64,000 bases of DNA, taken from positions 7,139,001 through 7,203,000 of the forward strand of contig BSBM01000076.1 of the NCBI GenBank assembly GCA_027924585.1, given 5' to 3'. Shown piece by piece: positions 1-10,210 of the stretch. A model generated the notes under the pieces. It searched no databases and was not told where the DNA came from. It saw nothing but the letters and a program-made list of their open reading frames with translations. Source of the DNA: Larix kaempferi. Its lineage: Eukaryota > Streptophyta > Pinopsida > Pinales > Pinaceae. Numbering within the stretch: the stretch's first letter is position 1; every line of letters begins with the position of its first letter. A program made the translations under genes and the position numbers.

Positions 1-620
1 ACGTTTATTTTCCATGAGCTGAACTAGTGTATGAGTTTCTTGTTTAGCTGATTGATAGCAATGTTTGGCCAATGGAGAAATATATATACATACTTCTTAT
101 ACAGAAGGAAATTCAATGGATAAGTCATTGCTCACAGGAACAATGCTACATTTGGTTTTTTCAAGAGGACTTGCAGTAGACGGTTTACTCTTTGAAAGAA
201 CATGAGTAGTATTTTCTTGTTGGACAGGATTTCTGAGAAATAGTGAAATAGAGGACTGATCTATGCTTTCAGAGGGAATAATTAACAACAATTTTCTATG
301 TCTATGATAAAAGAATTTGCCAAAACTTCTTTCTCTGATGGAGGATACAAGGCCTTAAACCTATGCTTCTTCTAGGGTTTAAGGTGAAGCACAATCTTTT
401 CCATATTCATAGGGAAAAATGAGCTATGATTGAGTAGCATTGTACTAGCCATTTTTCTTTATATTTGCAGGCAGATGTGTCTTCCCAGTGGAATCTTGAA
501 TTTTTTTTTGGAGTTTCCAAGTGAAGTATGACCATCCAGATCTCTGCCCTTTCCTTCACCTCAGGAGTTTAGATCTGTGATTGTCGTTTTTCATAGGGAA
601 AAATTACTTCGAACCTTCAT

Positions 621-638
621 CCCCGACAATGGCGCCAT
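621..638 (-). other. Primer binding site, tRNA-Asp-like
   Basis: The reverse complement reads TGGCGCCATTGTCGGGGA, close to the 3' end of plant tRNA-Asp used by many gypsy elements to prime minus-strand DNA synthesis. It lies a few bases inside the presumed LTR edge at 643, as expected. Confidence 0.6.
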
Positions 639-982
639 TTATGTTTACACCAAAATTTACTAGAAGGAAATATTGGTACTCTTTGAGACACAATAGGCTA
701 TTAGTGATGCAGTGACAAAGAAACATCTACAAACTGATTTAGGCCTCGGGCTGGTCTTGGGATAGAGTGGGCTCCGTCACTTGAATTTTATGGGGTTGGC
801 TATCCTAAGTGCCTTAGTGGCAACCACACAACAAAATGGTAAAAGCAGAATTTTAAAGACATAAACTAAAATCAAAGTGGGGTAGAGAAAGTAGATCAGA
901 GCTTAAGGTGAAGCATGGTTGAAAATGAAAAGGGCGTTTCTAGATCTGGAAATGAAACAGGAAAAGATGATTAGTGTCATAT

Positions 983-1096
983 GTTGGGAAATGGAGTCCC
1001 TAGTTACAGAGTTCAAAGTTTTAAAGAGAAAACACATGTGTTGGGAAATGGAGTCCCTAGGTACAGAGTTCAAAGTTTTAAAGAGAAAACACATGT
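983..1096. repeat. Tandem duplication, 57 bp x 2
   Basis: Two adjacent copies start at 983 and 1040 and share the core ggaaatggagtccctag; they differ by about one base (gttacag versus ggtacag). The second copy ends where the left LTR of the next element begins, so the duplication may mark the junction. The open frames across it on both strands are simply the repeat read twice. Confidence 0.85.
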
Positions 1097-1098
1097 GC

Positions 1099-1398
1099 TG
1101 TGGCTAAGCATTTAACAAGAATGAATTCAACCATTTTTAACCACACAAGAGACTCAAAATATACGTGGTGCACTCATTGAATGTGGGCTATATCCACAGG
1201 ACAAGGGCAGGCAGTCTTATTCATCATCAACAATAGTTTACAAACTATCACGGAGAGGGCTTAAAGCTCCAGCTCAATATCTGCCTCAATGGGTCACATA
1301 TTTAAGCAACATCAGTTACACATAACTGATTATACCGTTGGTGAAACCACCCTGAACCAACTTGACCTCAACCGTCAATTGGTTGTCACATTCCAACA
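1099..1398 (-). repeat. 3' LTR of the non-autonomous element
   Basis: The left LTR ends (plus strand) in ttccaaca at 1398, giving TGTTGGAATGTG as the LTR start in element orientation. The outer edge near 1099 is less certain because it abuts the 57-bp duplication and aligns only loosely with the right LTR. Confidence 0.65.
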
Positions 1399-1412
1399 AT
1401 CTCCACCTTGAC

Positions 1413-3679
1413 AACAATTTACTTGATGCTCTGCCCTTGTCCATTTGTGCTTGTAAATACCAAAGCACCCATTTCATTGCTTCACCTGGATTTGTCATGT
1501 ATCCACTGACAACACCAACCGCATGTGAAAATATCTCATCACATATATCACACCAACGTACCATACACGAGACATATAACCATTTTCTTCATTACATGGA
1601 CATCAACCTGAAGAAAGCTTATGATGTTTACCGGTTTCACTGAGTATCATTATCATGCACTCATCCTATGATGTTTACCTTCACTGAGTATCATTATCAT
1701 GCATTCATCCTATCAATCCGTCTCTTGTCTCTTGTATATTTACACTTAAGATTGTTTTGCTGCTCCCTGATTCTTCATCATAAATGTCCAACCGAACCAA
1801 CCTGTTGAAACATCTTGTACCAAACGCACCTTCTATCCAAATCCGACCAAGACAACCAAATGAGCCTTACCACCAAATGAACCTTACCGCATGCCATTTC
1901 AGGTCTTACAGTCATATGCCCAATTACATGTAAAAAACTAAATTCAACTCCCAAAAAAATAATAAATTTTCAACCATTGTTTTTTTTTTTTTTAAACCCC
2001 GCCCTTACCAATGTTACCAACACTTTCTTCCAATTCCAAAAATATTAGTAAACCAACAAAAAATACCTGCTTTCACTGGATCACCACACTTCCTGCACTT
2101 CCGGAGTAGGATAACTGTGAATGATCAGGCTTTGTATCCCGGCATGCTCCTGCACGCTCTTTGGCTGCGATCACAGTATTGAGGAGCACCGAACACCTGC
2201 AAAGAAATATGCAGTGACCTCCACGATTTTCATGGCTCAAGCAAAGGGGCAGGCATGCTTCCAACAACCTGCATGCGGTTCTTTAGTTCGTACTCTTTTC
2301 CGAAATGGCTCTCTATTCAACAAGCTTCCAGCGTTCAATTTTTCAACGCTGCCTCCTCCACAGCACTTCTCCAGAAAGCCTTTATTCTGGGCACACACTC
2401 TCTCGGCCCTTCTCTGCATGAACACAAAACGCAACCGGCTTGGCCCTTCTTTGCACTGCACGCGACTCTGCACTGCACGCCCTTCGCTGCACTGCACACG
2501 ACGACAGCAGGAGCAGCTCTTTTTTTGCACTGCACACGACTACAGCAGGGACTCCACGGTGGTGGCTCTCTTCACGCAGGAGCTCGACTCCATGGTGATG
2601 ACTCTTTGTCAGCAGACAACTTTCTGTTCCTTCACGGCCGGTGGTTCTCTTCACGCAGCTCTCCACTGGTGGCTTTCTACCTCTGCATGACCCAAACTCC
2701 AGCACAGGCGGCTCTCCTCACAATCGTCGCCTCTACCTCTGTCACAGCAGTCTCCTCACAATGGTTGTCCTCTACCTCTGCCACGGGTCTACACCAACTC
2801 AGGACTCCAGCACAGCCTTCACGCTCCTTCTGCGCATGGGTCTCCAGGATGGTTCTTCTTTCTGCACGGACTCCTCCACCTCAGACTCTTCTGATCCAGG
2901 CTTTTGCACATGTTCCCATTCCAACTAACCTTCGGCTCCCACACGTCTCCTCTACGCTCATCTGCAAGTTGTTCTCTGAACAGGCTGCTCTTCTGGTTGC
3001 CTCCTTCACCACCGCACAGTTGGCTCCAATTGGCCAAAGCTCTTGGCTCCTTCACAAACTGGCCAAAACTCTTGGCTCCTTCACGAATTACACATAGCTG
3101 CTATCTGGCGGGCTCAACCTCCACCTCCACTGGTTGCGACCTCCACGGCTAGCAACTGCACCTCGGCCTCCACCACTGCACCGGCTCTCCTGCGCGGTCA
3201 ACGAACCACCACTGCACCGGCTGTCCCTCGCGCGGGCTCCTCCTCAACAGACCACAGCACCGGCGTCCTCCACCTCTCTGCACTAAGCAGGTTCCACGAG
3301 CTTCAGCTCACTTTCGGAGGTGGTCACACCGGCTATCTTTCTACTTCACGCGGAAAGTGATGACTCTCTCCCACTGGACGCGAGCTATCTCCCTCTGCAC
3401 GGAATCTCCAACAGAGCTCTCTCTATCAGCAAAATCCTCCTTCACGGCGGCTCTACGAACTCTGGTCTTGGTGACAACCTTTCTGGTGATGGTCGTGGAC
3501 TCCTCCACGAAATGCTTCACGCAGCTCTCTTGGTGACAGCCTCCACCGCACAGTCACTCGACCAGGCCAGCACGCAGGAATGACGGCTCTCCAGGACGGA
3601 CCTCCTTCTGCAGCTCTTCTTCGAACGCAATCTCCTTCAGCAATCTCTCTATGCATTCTCTCTCTGGTCAGGCACCAAA
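1413..3679. other. Internal region of the non-autonomous element; no gene recognised
   Basis: The stretch from about 2240 to 3660 is C+T-rich on the plus strand and contains many degenerate copies of a motif like ggctctcttcacgcag and cttggctccttcacg. Because stop codons are rare in such sequence, long open frames appear on both strands (for example plus 2255-3097). They have Ser/Thr/Leu-rich, repetitive composition and no domain, and they run against or across the element's transcription direction, so I do not call them genes. A 47-bp unit is partly duplicated at 1621-1713, and a T-run lies near 1980. Confidence 0.6.
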
Positions 3680-3691
3680 GCTCTGATACCA
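3680..3691 (-). other. Primer binding site, initiator tRNA-Met
   Basis: Reverse complement TGGTATCAGAGC, the standard initiator-Met primer site of plant LTR elements, one base from the LTR end. Confidence 0.8.
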
Positions 3692-3692
3692 C

Positions 3693-4021
3693 TGGTTGGG
3701 CATAAGCCCACATATATATAATATATTTAACTACAGAAAACAAGAAGATTCATACATAACAACATAACAACAATCACATAAGAGATTCAAAATATACGTG
3801 ATTCATCCATTGAATGTGGGCTACATCTATGGAACAAGGGCAGGCAGTCTTATTCATCATCAACAATAGTTTACAAACTATTACGAAGAGGACTTAAAGC
3901 CCCAGCTCAATATCTGCCTTGATGGACTACATATTTAATCAAACCATCAGTTACACATACCTGATTAAACCACGGTGAACCAACTTGACCTCAACCATCA
4001 ATTAGTTGTCACATTCCAACA
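3693..4021 (-). repeat. 5' LTR of the non-autonomous element
   Basis: The LTR runs from TGGTTGGGC at 3693 to ttccaaca at 4021, with the primer site directly inside. It is longer than the left copy because of an AT-rich stretch at about 3710-3780 that has no clear counterpart there. Confidence 0.7.
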
Positions 4022-5270
4022 TATATTAAGTTCATAATTCATATCTACAAGCTGAATGCAACAACACTTAATAAAAAAATATTTACAAAAAAAGACACAA
4101 ACTCTGTACAAAGAAACAAAAATTCCAACACACACAACTGATGCTCAAGGCCGCTTCAATCCCAAAACCAAAAGCTACAAAAATATTCTCCCCCTGCTAG
4201 ATAGAACCTACTGCTGCTCCTCAATGCTCTCCCCAACCTCCCCCGTCTCTCCTAAATGACTTCCTCTTTCCTTATAGGCGCCTTTTTTCTCTTCAATGAA
4301 CTAACTCGTTTTGTTTTGAAAATATTATTTTAATAATAAAGGTACTCAAGCTTTTTATTATTAAAATTATAAAACAACTTTTAATTTCGATATTGGGTGA
4401 GCAAGCCTCTCCTTTCATCATAATTAATCTTCATTTTAAACAATACATGAAAACATAAAGGAGTGGTCCCGCTCCCTTTCCCTGTACCCTTTGCTTGGGA
4501 GATTAATACGATACTCATTTATTTACCTGTATGATGGCTTCCTTAAGGACTTTGTCATGTGACATAACACCTGGGTTAACTTCATGTGCAATCCTTTTTT
4601 GGGAATTAATTAGAACAAGGCTGCATTGCAGCGGATACCCGCTGAAGTTAGATTGGTAGGTTGAAGTGTTGATTAAAGTTGAGCGTGTTGTTGGTATTGT
4701 GTATAATTCAAATAACAATGGCAACATATTGAGGTAATTTTTTAACATGTTGAGCATCTTGTTGTGCATGTAAACTTTATTTTTGGATATCTTAAGCACT
4801 TTTCATGTCATAATTATAATTAAAATTTAAAATTTAAGTTGAATAGTTCACGTTAATATTTCATATAATTTTAAATGATAGTTAATATTGGATATATTTT
4901 TTATATATTAAAAATGGGATTTTCTATCTGGAATATTTTTATTGATCATAATAATTAATATCTTAAGAGTTATAGCGTTATCCCTGTCAAATGTGAAAAT
5001 ATAGCATCAACATAAACTCTGAGCATGATGTCCATTGTAGTTTGTCCACTGTGCTCTATGTGCTACAAAAGTTGTGCAGTAAACACTAAATAAAAAATTA
5101 TGTGAAAAACGATGTAGTAAATACTAACTAAAAAATTGTTTGGAAAATGATAAGAAATTCCCATAGGACTTGTTACGATGGCACATTAATCACTTAAGAA
5201 ACATCACCAACATGCCTATCTATCCCTGAAATCCATTGAACTATTTTGCATAATAGTTTGAAGAGTATAA
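4022..5270. other. AT-rich stretch, nothing recognised
   Basis: No open frame with a recognisable domain, RNA gene or repeat was seen. The region holds scattered AT-rich low-complexity sequence. It lies between the small LTR element and the 3' end of the split LINE. Confidence 0.5.
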
Positions 5271-6068
5271 TATTTTTTTTTATAAGTAAATAAGATTCAA
5301 GACCAAGTGGTTTTTTTTCTAGAGGAAAAAAGCATAATTTTATTAGTATAAATAAAATTAGATCCACAGAATGTATGTTTCCATACATTTTCAAAAAGAG
5401 CCTTACTCCTTCATAAGATATAAAGATTGTTTCTCAAAAGATAACATGATGTTTGCCTACTTCTAGTAGGACAAAACATTTCAAGGAATTTCTGATCCTT
5501 TAGTGCCGATATAATTTTGCTGCATATTCTGCAAAAAGTTGTGAGGGAAAATAGTTTCCCCTAGGATCCTCGTCAAAAACTGATAATTTCTTTTGCCAAA
5601 AATCGGAGCTCGAAGTCTTCAAGGAATGTTTTGAAGCATTTGATATGGCATGGTTCTCTATGAAGGGCCCGTGATAGTATTCGAAATGTGTTCCTTGTTG
5701 ATGTTCCAAGATTTTCGATAATCCGATATGCAACTTCATACCGTCTTTGGAAAAAAAAATTGCAACAGTGTTCCGCTCCCTGTAAACATGACGACAAGTT
5801 ATGGAATCAAGATTTTACATGAGTCTACAGACCTCTTCATATAAAGAGCAAAGATTTATGTTTCTACAATTTTGAACTTTGTTGACCCATTTTATGACAA
5901 GCATTGAGTCTCCATATATTTGAAGATTTTTGCAATATTTCTCTAAGGCAAAACAAAGAAGAAGCTTTAGCGAGAGTAGTTTAGCTAAATTGTTTGTGCC
6001 CCTCCCAAGGCCCATTTGCATGTGAAAGTAATGATTTTCCAAAAGATGAAGAGTTACGCCCTCGCCAC
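5270..6068 (-). mobile_element. 3' segment of a LINE, with RNase H
   Basis: This is the downstream part of the same LINE whose upstream part lies at 19648-24330. The 5-bp sequence gccac at 6064-6068 is repeated at 19648-19652, showing that one element was split by the LTR insertion between them. The LINE's 3' end is not sharp: T-runs on the plus strand at about 5272 and 5312 are candidates for the poly(A) tail read in reverse. No LINE target-site duplication was identified. Confidence 0.75.
5500..6042 (-). pseudogene. LINE RNase H-like domain, decayed
   Basis: The minus-strand frame contains the motif LGRGTNNLAKLLSLKLLL followed by YGDSMLVIKWVN. These are the signature of the plant LINE-type RNase H domain (the conserved glutamate region and the GDS aspartate region), which removes RNA from the RNA-DNA hybrid during target-primed reverse transcription. 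The first conserved Glu position appears as Lys (NNLAK rather than the usual NNLAE). The domain is spread over two overlapping frames (5815-6042, then 5500-5797), so at least one frameshift or stop separates them. It is the most C-terminal part of the LINE ORF2 and is cut off from the RT by the 13.6 kb LTR insertion. Confidence 0.7.
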
Positions 6069-7411
6069 TGTAATGTCCCCCCTTCTTGACCCTTATAATA
6101 TTTGGGCTATAATGTAAATATTGTATGCATATTTTTGTATGATTCCTAGTGTGGAGCTCAAGGCCAAGGCCCCGCTAGTGAACGCTCGATCTAGAAGAGG
6201 CAAGTATTTGAAATGATGCTACCCATGTGCTAGTGAACCATGCGAATTGTAAATATGCATCTTAATATAAATGCCCACAACTAGCTATGTAATGCAACAA
6301 GAGATGAGGGCATGATTTTTACAAGGAATTGGGAGGGAAATATTCAAACCCTTGAGCCAATCAAGCTAAGCCAAGTGTCAATGGGAGAACCCAATCAACC
6401 CTCAACTACCCATGTTGACCTTTGTACCCAATCATTCAAGAGTTGGTTGAGGCAGTTAATGCCTTGGGGATTGGAGAGGTATGGCTGTCCAAATTTGAGT
6501 ATGGGCAAGCCATCCCTCCTAGAAAATCATGCTTGGATTCTTGGGCAAGGGGAGAGCCACGAAATTGACCCTAAGCCATTATTCACCCAGGAGTTTATCT
6601 CTCTCACGAGTTGGGAGCTGCTGGGCATTTTTCCCCACTGATTTTCTGTGTTTTCATTTTTTTGCCATGGCTGGGAACTTGTTTTTGGTTAGCACAGTCG
6701 CTGGGAGAGGAGGGCCATGTTTTGGGACTGTTATGGAGGTCGTTTTTGCCCCAGAATTTCCATGGACGTTTTTCTGAAATCGGATTTGCTTCCCCAGGGT
6801 TGAATCCCCATCTACCAGCTTGTTTTTAGTTGCCCACATTTTTCTGAAGCTCAGGGAAACCCCGTTTTGTGCATCCCACTGTAAAAACGTTTCTCTTCAT
6901 GCCCAACAATTGTGTTTTTGTTGTTATGTGTATCCATGCTCAGTTTTGAGTTGCTGTGTGTTAAGAAATGCTGGGGTTTGAGTTGGGTAACCATTGCTTT
7001 GGGCTGAAGTGGGCTTGAGAGTCCCCTTTTCCTTGTAGATATCATGCCCATCTCGGGGGTGGTCTCTGAGTGTTGAAAGAATACAGTCTGGGCAGAGACC
7101 TATGGCTGGGAGGAACGTTGCAGCGACATAGCTAGTTGTTCGGGACAGCATTGCATCAAGATGAGTATTTTATTGGGTATTTACTTCTGCAAATGTGTTA
7201 ATTGGTTAACTGTGTTAAATTGAATAACATTCATGTAATATGTGTGTGGATGAGGTTTTCATTCCGCTGTGCATGTTTAATTGATTTACATCTGCACATA
7301 TGTATTTCTTTGCTTTAAAATCTAATGAATTGGCTGAGTTTTTATGAAAACTCCCATAGAATAGCATCAGGTTCCCTTCCTTGCATTGGGTCCAAGGGTG
7401 GGGACATTACA
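6069..7411 (+). repeat. 5' LTR of the 13.6 kb element
   Basis: This 1343-bp LTR is colinear with 18304-19647 apart from single-base changes and one- or two-base gaps. The small open frames inside it recur in the other LTR because the sequence is the same; they show no domain. Confidence 0.95.
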
Positions 7412-7414
7412 TTT

Positions 7415-7426
7415 TGGTATCAGAGC
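7415..7426 (+). other. Primer binding site, initiator tRNA-Met
   Basis: TGGTATCAGAGC three bases after the LTR end; complementary to the 3' end of initiator tRNA-Met. Confidence 0.9.
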
Positions 7427-7589
7427 TGCTGGTTGCAGCATTGGGCCTTCATGGGCTACCTATCACAGCTTGCAGGGGTAAGTAGGCTTCCTGCTCATTA
7501 TAGACCATTAAGAAAAATTTCAAACTTTCAAAATTTTCAAAAAATTTTCTAAGTGTTTTTGAAAAATTTTCTAAGTCTGTATCAGAAAG

Positions 7590-8175
7590 AACTTATGAGT
7601 TTTCGTCCGCAACGGCGGCGAGACTCGGAGAGTTCGTCCGCAACGGCGGTGAAACTCAGCGAGTTCGTCCGCAATGGCGGAAAAACCTGGTGAGTTGCTC
7701 TGCAACGAATCGACATAAAATCGATAAGTTCGTCGGAAAAAGAAAGAAAATTTCGACGGAAAGTTATGAGTTTTTCGTTGAAATGGCGGAAGAACTCGGT
7801 AAGTTTGTCCACAACGGCGGAAGAACTTAGTGAGTTGGTTCACAACGATGGAAGGACTTGATGAGTTGGTCCAAAAAATTTCATAATTTTTCTAAGTGTT
7901 ACGGCCGAAAGAACTCATGAGTTTTTGCCGAAACGGCGGAAGAGATGGGTAAGTTCGTCCGCAACGGCGGAAGAGATGGACAAGTTCGTCCGCAACGGCG
8001 GAAGAACTCAGCGAGTTGGTCCGCAACGATGGAAGGACTCGGCGAGTTGGTCCAAAAATTTTTCTAAGTGTCTTTCGGCGGAAGAACTCGGCAAGTTCGT
8101 CCGCAACGGCGGAAGAACTCAGCGAGTTGCTCCGCAACAGGTCGAAAGAACTGGACGAGTTGCTCTGAAATAGGG
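7590..8175. repeat. Minisatellite in the leader of the 13.6 kb element
   Basis: A unit of about 30 bp with cores gagttcgtccgcaacggcgg and gcggaagaactc recurs more than ten times, with degenerate spacers. It is far richer in CpG than the surrounding DNA. It gives repetitive open frames on both strands (repeating ADELAEF or RNGGR type peptides), which I read as shadows of the repeat rather than genes. It lies directly downstream of the primer site, where an RNA packaging or dimerisation signal would be expected. Confidence 0.8.
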
Positions 8176-10141
8176 AATTTCAGTCGTTTTCCAGGGAAAT
8201 TTTTCAGGTGCCGAAAGTTGAAAAATCGCTTTGAACTCATGCGCCAGATTGCGTGAAATTGAAAAATTTACAAAAAAAAAAACAAAAAAAAATGAGGGCG
8301 CTGCCCTTGACCCACCCTGCAGTGGCGTAGGGAAGCCACAAGGGGGAAAGCCCCCTTGACCCCCGTCGTCCCCCGGAAACAATCGTTGAAAGTGTGAAAT
8401 GCATTCTTGGGATAAGAAGCAGGAATTGCATGGAAGGTTTGTGGAAGCCTTATTAAAAGTAATTGGATATGATATGCATTGCAGAAGAGCAATGGGAAAA
8501 GCAAGGCAATGTTGATAAGAGGGAAACTTCTCACCTTAATTATTTCTGTTATAGCATAGGAATTTCATGCTTGAAAAGTAGCAACTAAGAATGTTTTACA
8601 TTTGCATTAAATTGCTAATTGGTGAGGAATGACAGTTAATAATTCCTTGCGTGCTTGGTAGGAAAACCAAGAAAAGGATCAGCTATGACGTGGAGAAGGG
8701 ACTCCATGTCATGCTTGGAAAATGGGGAATTCCTTCACTCCTCTCTTACTATTGTATTTATATTTCCTAAGTTTCATAAGTTGAAAATTATGGCATAGGG
8801 ATGTTGGAAATGCAAGAGAGTAATGCATATGAATTAATGGGCATGATTAAGGAGTCATTGCATAGTGCATGTGAATCACTTATGCATAAAGCATGATGTT
8901 GCATATGGGTAAAGGTAGTGAAATTTACACATGCAATAGCCCATTAATGGTATTGCTCGTGGTTGATGACAACTAATGTTGTTGATAATGGTTGTGGGAA
9001 TTAGGCCATAAAGGCATGATTGAAAATGCAATACATTAGATAGATGAAATGAATATGCACTAGATGGCATATTAAGAAACATTGCACAGTGCCTGTGAAA
9101 ATATTCGTGCATGTATATGATATTGCATATTGGTAAAATAGTGAGGTTTTTCATATGCAATGAGCCACTTAAGATGATTATGGTGGTTGCTAATAATTAG
9201 TCGTGTTTGCATTGGTTATAGGACCAAAGACAACCGAAGCATGACTAAGGATGTGGATGATGTTGTTGCATATGACCAACAACCTTATGAAGAAAGGATT
9301 GTGCAACAAATCTATGATCACGAGGTTGGAAAAAGGACTGTGTAGCATTGGTAAGAGGCTAACTGATCAGGTAACATCAAGCGATGTTAATGACAGCCAT
9401 GCAGGTAATGGTGATTTGTGCTTAACTGCATGAATGTGGAATGAGTATTTGGTAAGACCCCTTCAACTATGCTTAAATTATGTTGATTGGTTGGCATGTG
9501 GTACTGAGTGCCTGAATGTGAATATTAATCTACCAAGCATGATGAGGTGTGACTAAGTGAGGGAAATGATCCTTACACCCTATAATTGCTTAGAAACCTC
9601 AATGCATTCATATGGAACTATAACATGCCATTGTGTATGCTGGATTATAAGTTTAAATAACCAAAGAAAGTAAAGACCTATAGTCATGTTGTGGTAGTAT
9701 ATGCCATATGAAATAGGCATGGTTAGGCCCTAATATGCTGGAATGCATAGTATCCACGGGTTGATGCAAAATTGTATTGAGAGATTATGCATTAAGTGAA
9801 TGCACATTAAAATATTATGTGAATGTTCTGAATGAGCATGCATATGTGTAAGTGCACATGTTGAGATGCATTGCGATAATACACAGTTGTGATATGTATA
9901 GGTTTCAATGCATTTAGATAATAGATGGAATGGTGAACCATTGTTAATACTGAGAGCATTTCATGAGCTGCTATGAATGTAGGAGAAAGATTGCATGAAG
10001 AAGGTAGACATAATGATGGGCTACCCGAGTGCTCTGTGGAAGGACAGAGATTGCATGGAATGTGAAGTAATGAGTATTTACAGTTTATTTAAATTGCACG
10101 GATAATGTACCCATGACTTGCAATTTTATTTATGATAACGA

Positions 10142-10144
<3 letters not shown>

Positions 10145-10207
<63 letters not shown>
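10145..10207. repeat. AT dinucleotide microsatellite
   Basis: An uninterrupted run of about 31 AT units. Likely unstable in length; no other role is visible. Confidence 0.95.

Positions 10208-10210
<3 letters not shown>

Larger units (their letters stand above)
1..1098 (-). mobile_element. Leader and LTR start of a minus-strand LTR retrotransposon, cut by the window edge
   Basis: A plant-type primer binding site lies at 621-638 (minus-strand reading starts TGGCGCCATTGTCGGGG, like the tRNA-Asp type sites of many gypsy elements). To its right begins a presumed LTR at about 643 (TGTTTACACC on the plus strand); to its left, 1-620 would be the untranslated leader and gag start. The LTR's outer end was not found; it may be cut by the element starting near 1099. 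No gag or pol motif is recognisable in 1-620; the short minus-strand open frame at 97-291 has no known domain. Assignment to gypsy is inferred from the primer site only. Confidence 0.5.
1099..4021 (-). mobile_element. Non-autonomous LTR retrotransposon, minus strand, about 2.9 kb
   Basis: Two related direct repeats (about 1099-1398 and 3693-4021) flank 2.3 kb. They share several blocks, for example the stretch around gggcaggcagtcttattc, and both end in gttgtcacattccaaca. In minus orientation the right copy is followed by an initiator-Met primer site (3680-3691), and the left copy is preceded by a purine tract (1399-1412, minus reading gtcaaggtggagat). This is the classic layout of a copia-type LTR element. 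No gag, protease, integrase or RT motif is visible inside, so it must have moved in trans. The right flank is tatat, but no matching 5-bp duplication was found on the left, where the LTR edge is blurred. Confidence 0.75.

Noticed and set aside
2255-3097. Long plus-strand open frame (280 codons) as a host gene
   Set aside because: It lies in C+T-rich degenerate repeats of a minus-strand non-autonomous LTR element, shows no domain, and equally long frames exist in other phases and on the other strand.
4630-4660. Ribosomal RNA fragment (acccgctgaagtta resembles the start of 26S rRNA)
   Set aside because: The match is only about a dozen bases and the flanks do not continue as rRNA.
7571-8173. 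Minus and plus open frames in the minisatellite as a repeat protein
   Set aside because: Frames appear on both strands due to the 30-bp unit; units vary in length and break any single frame.
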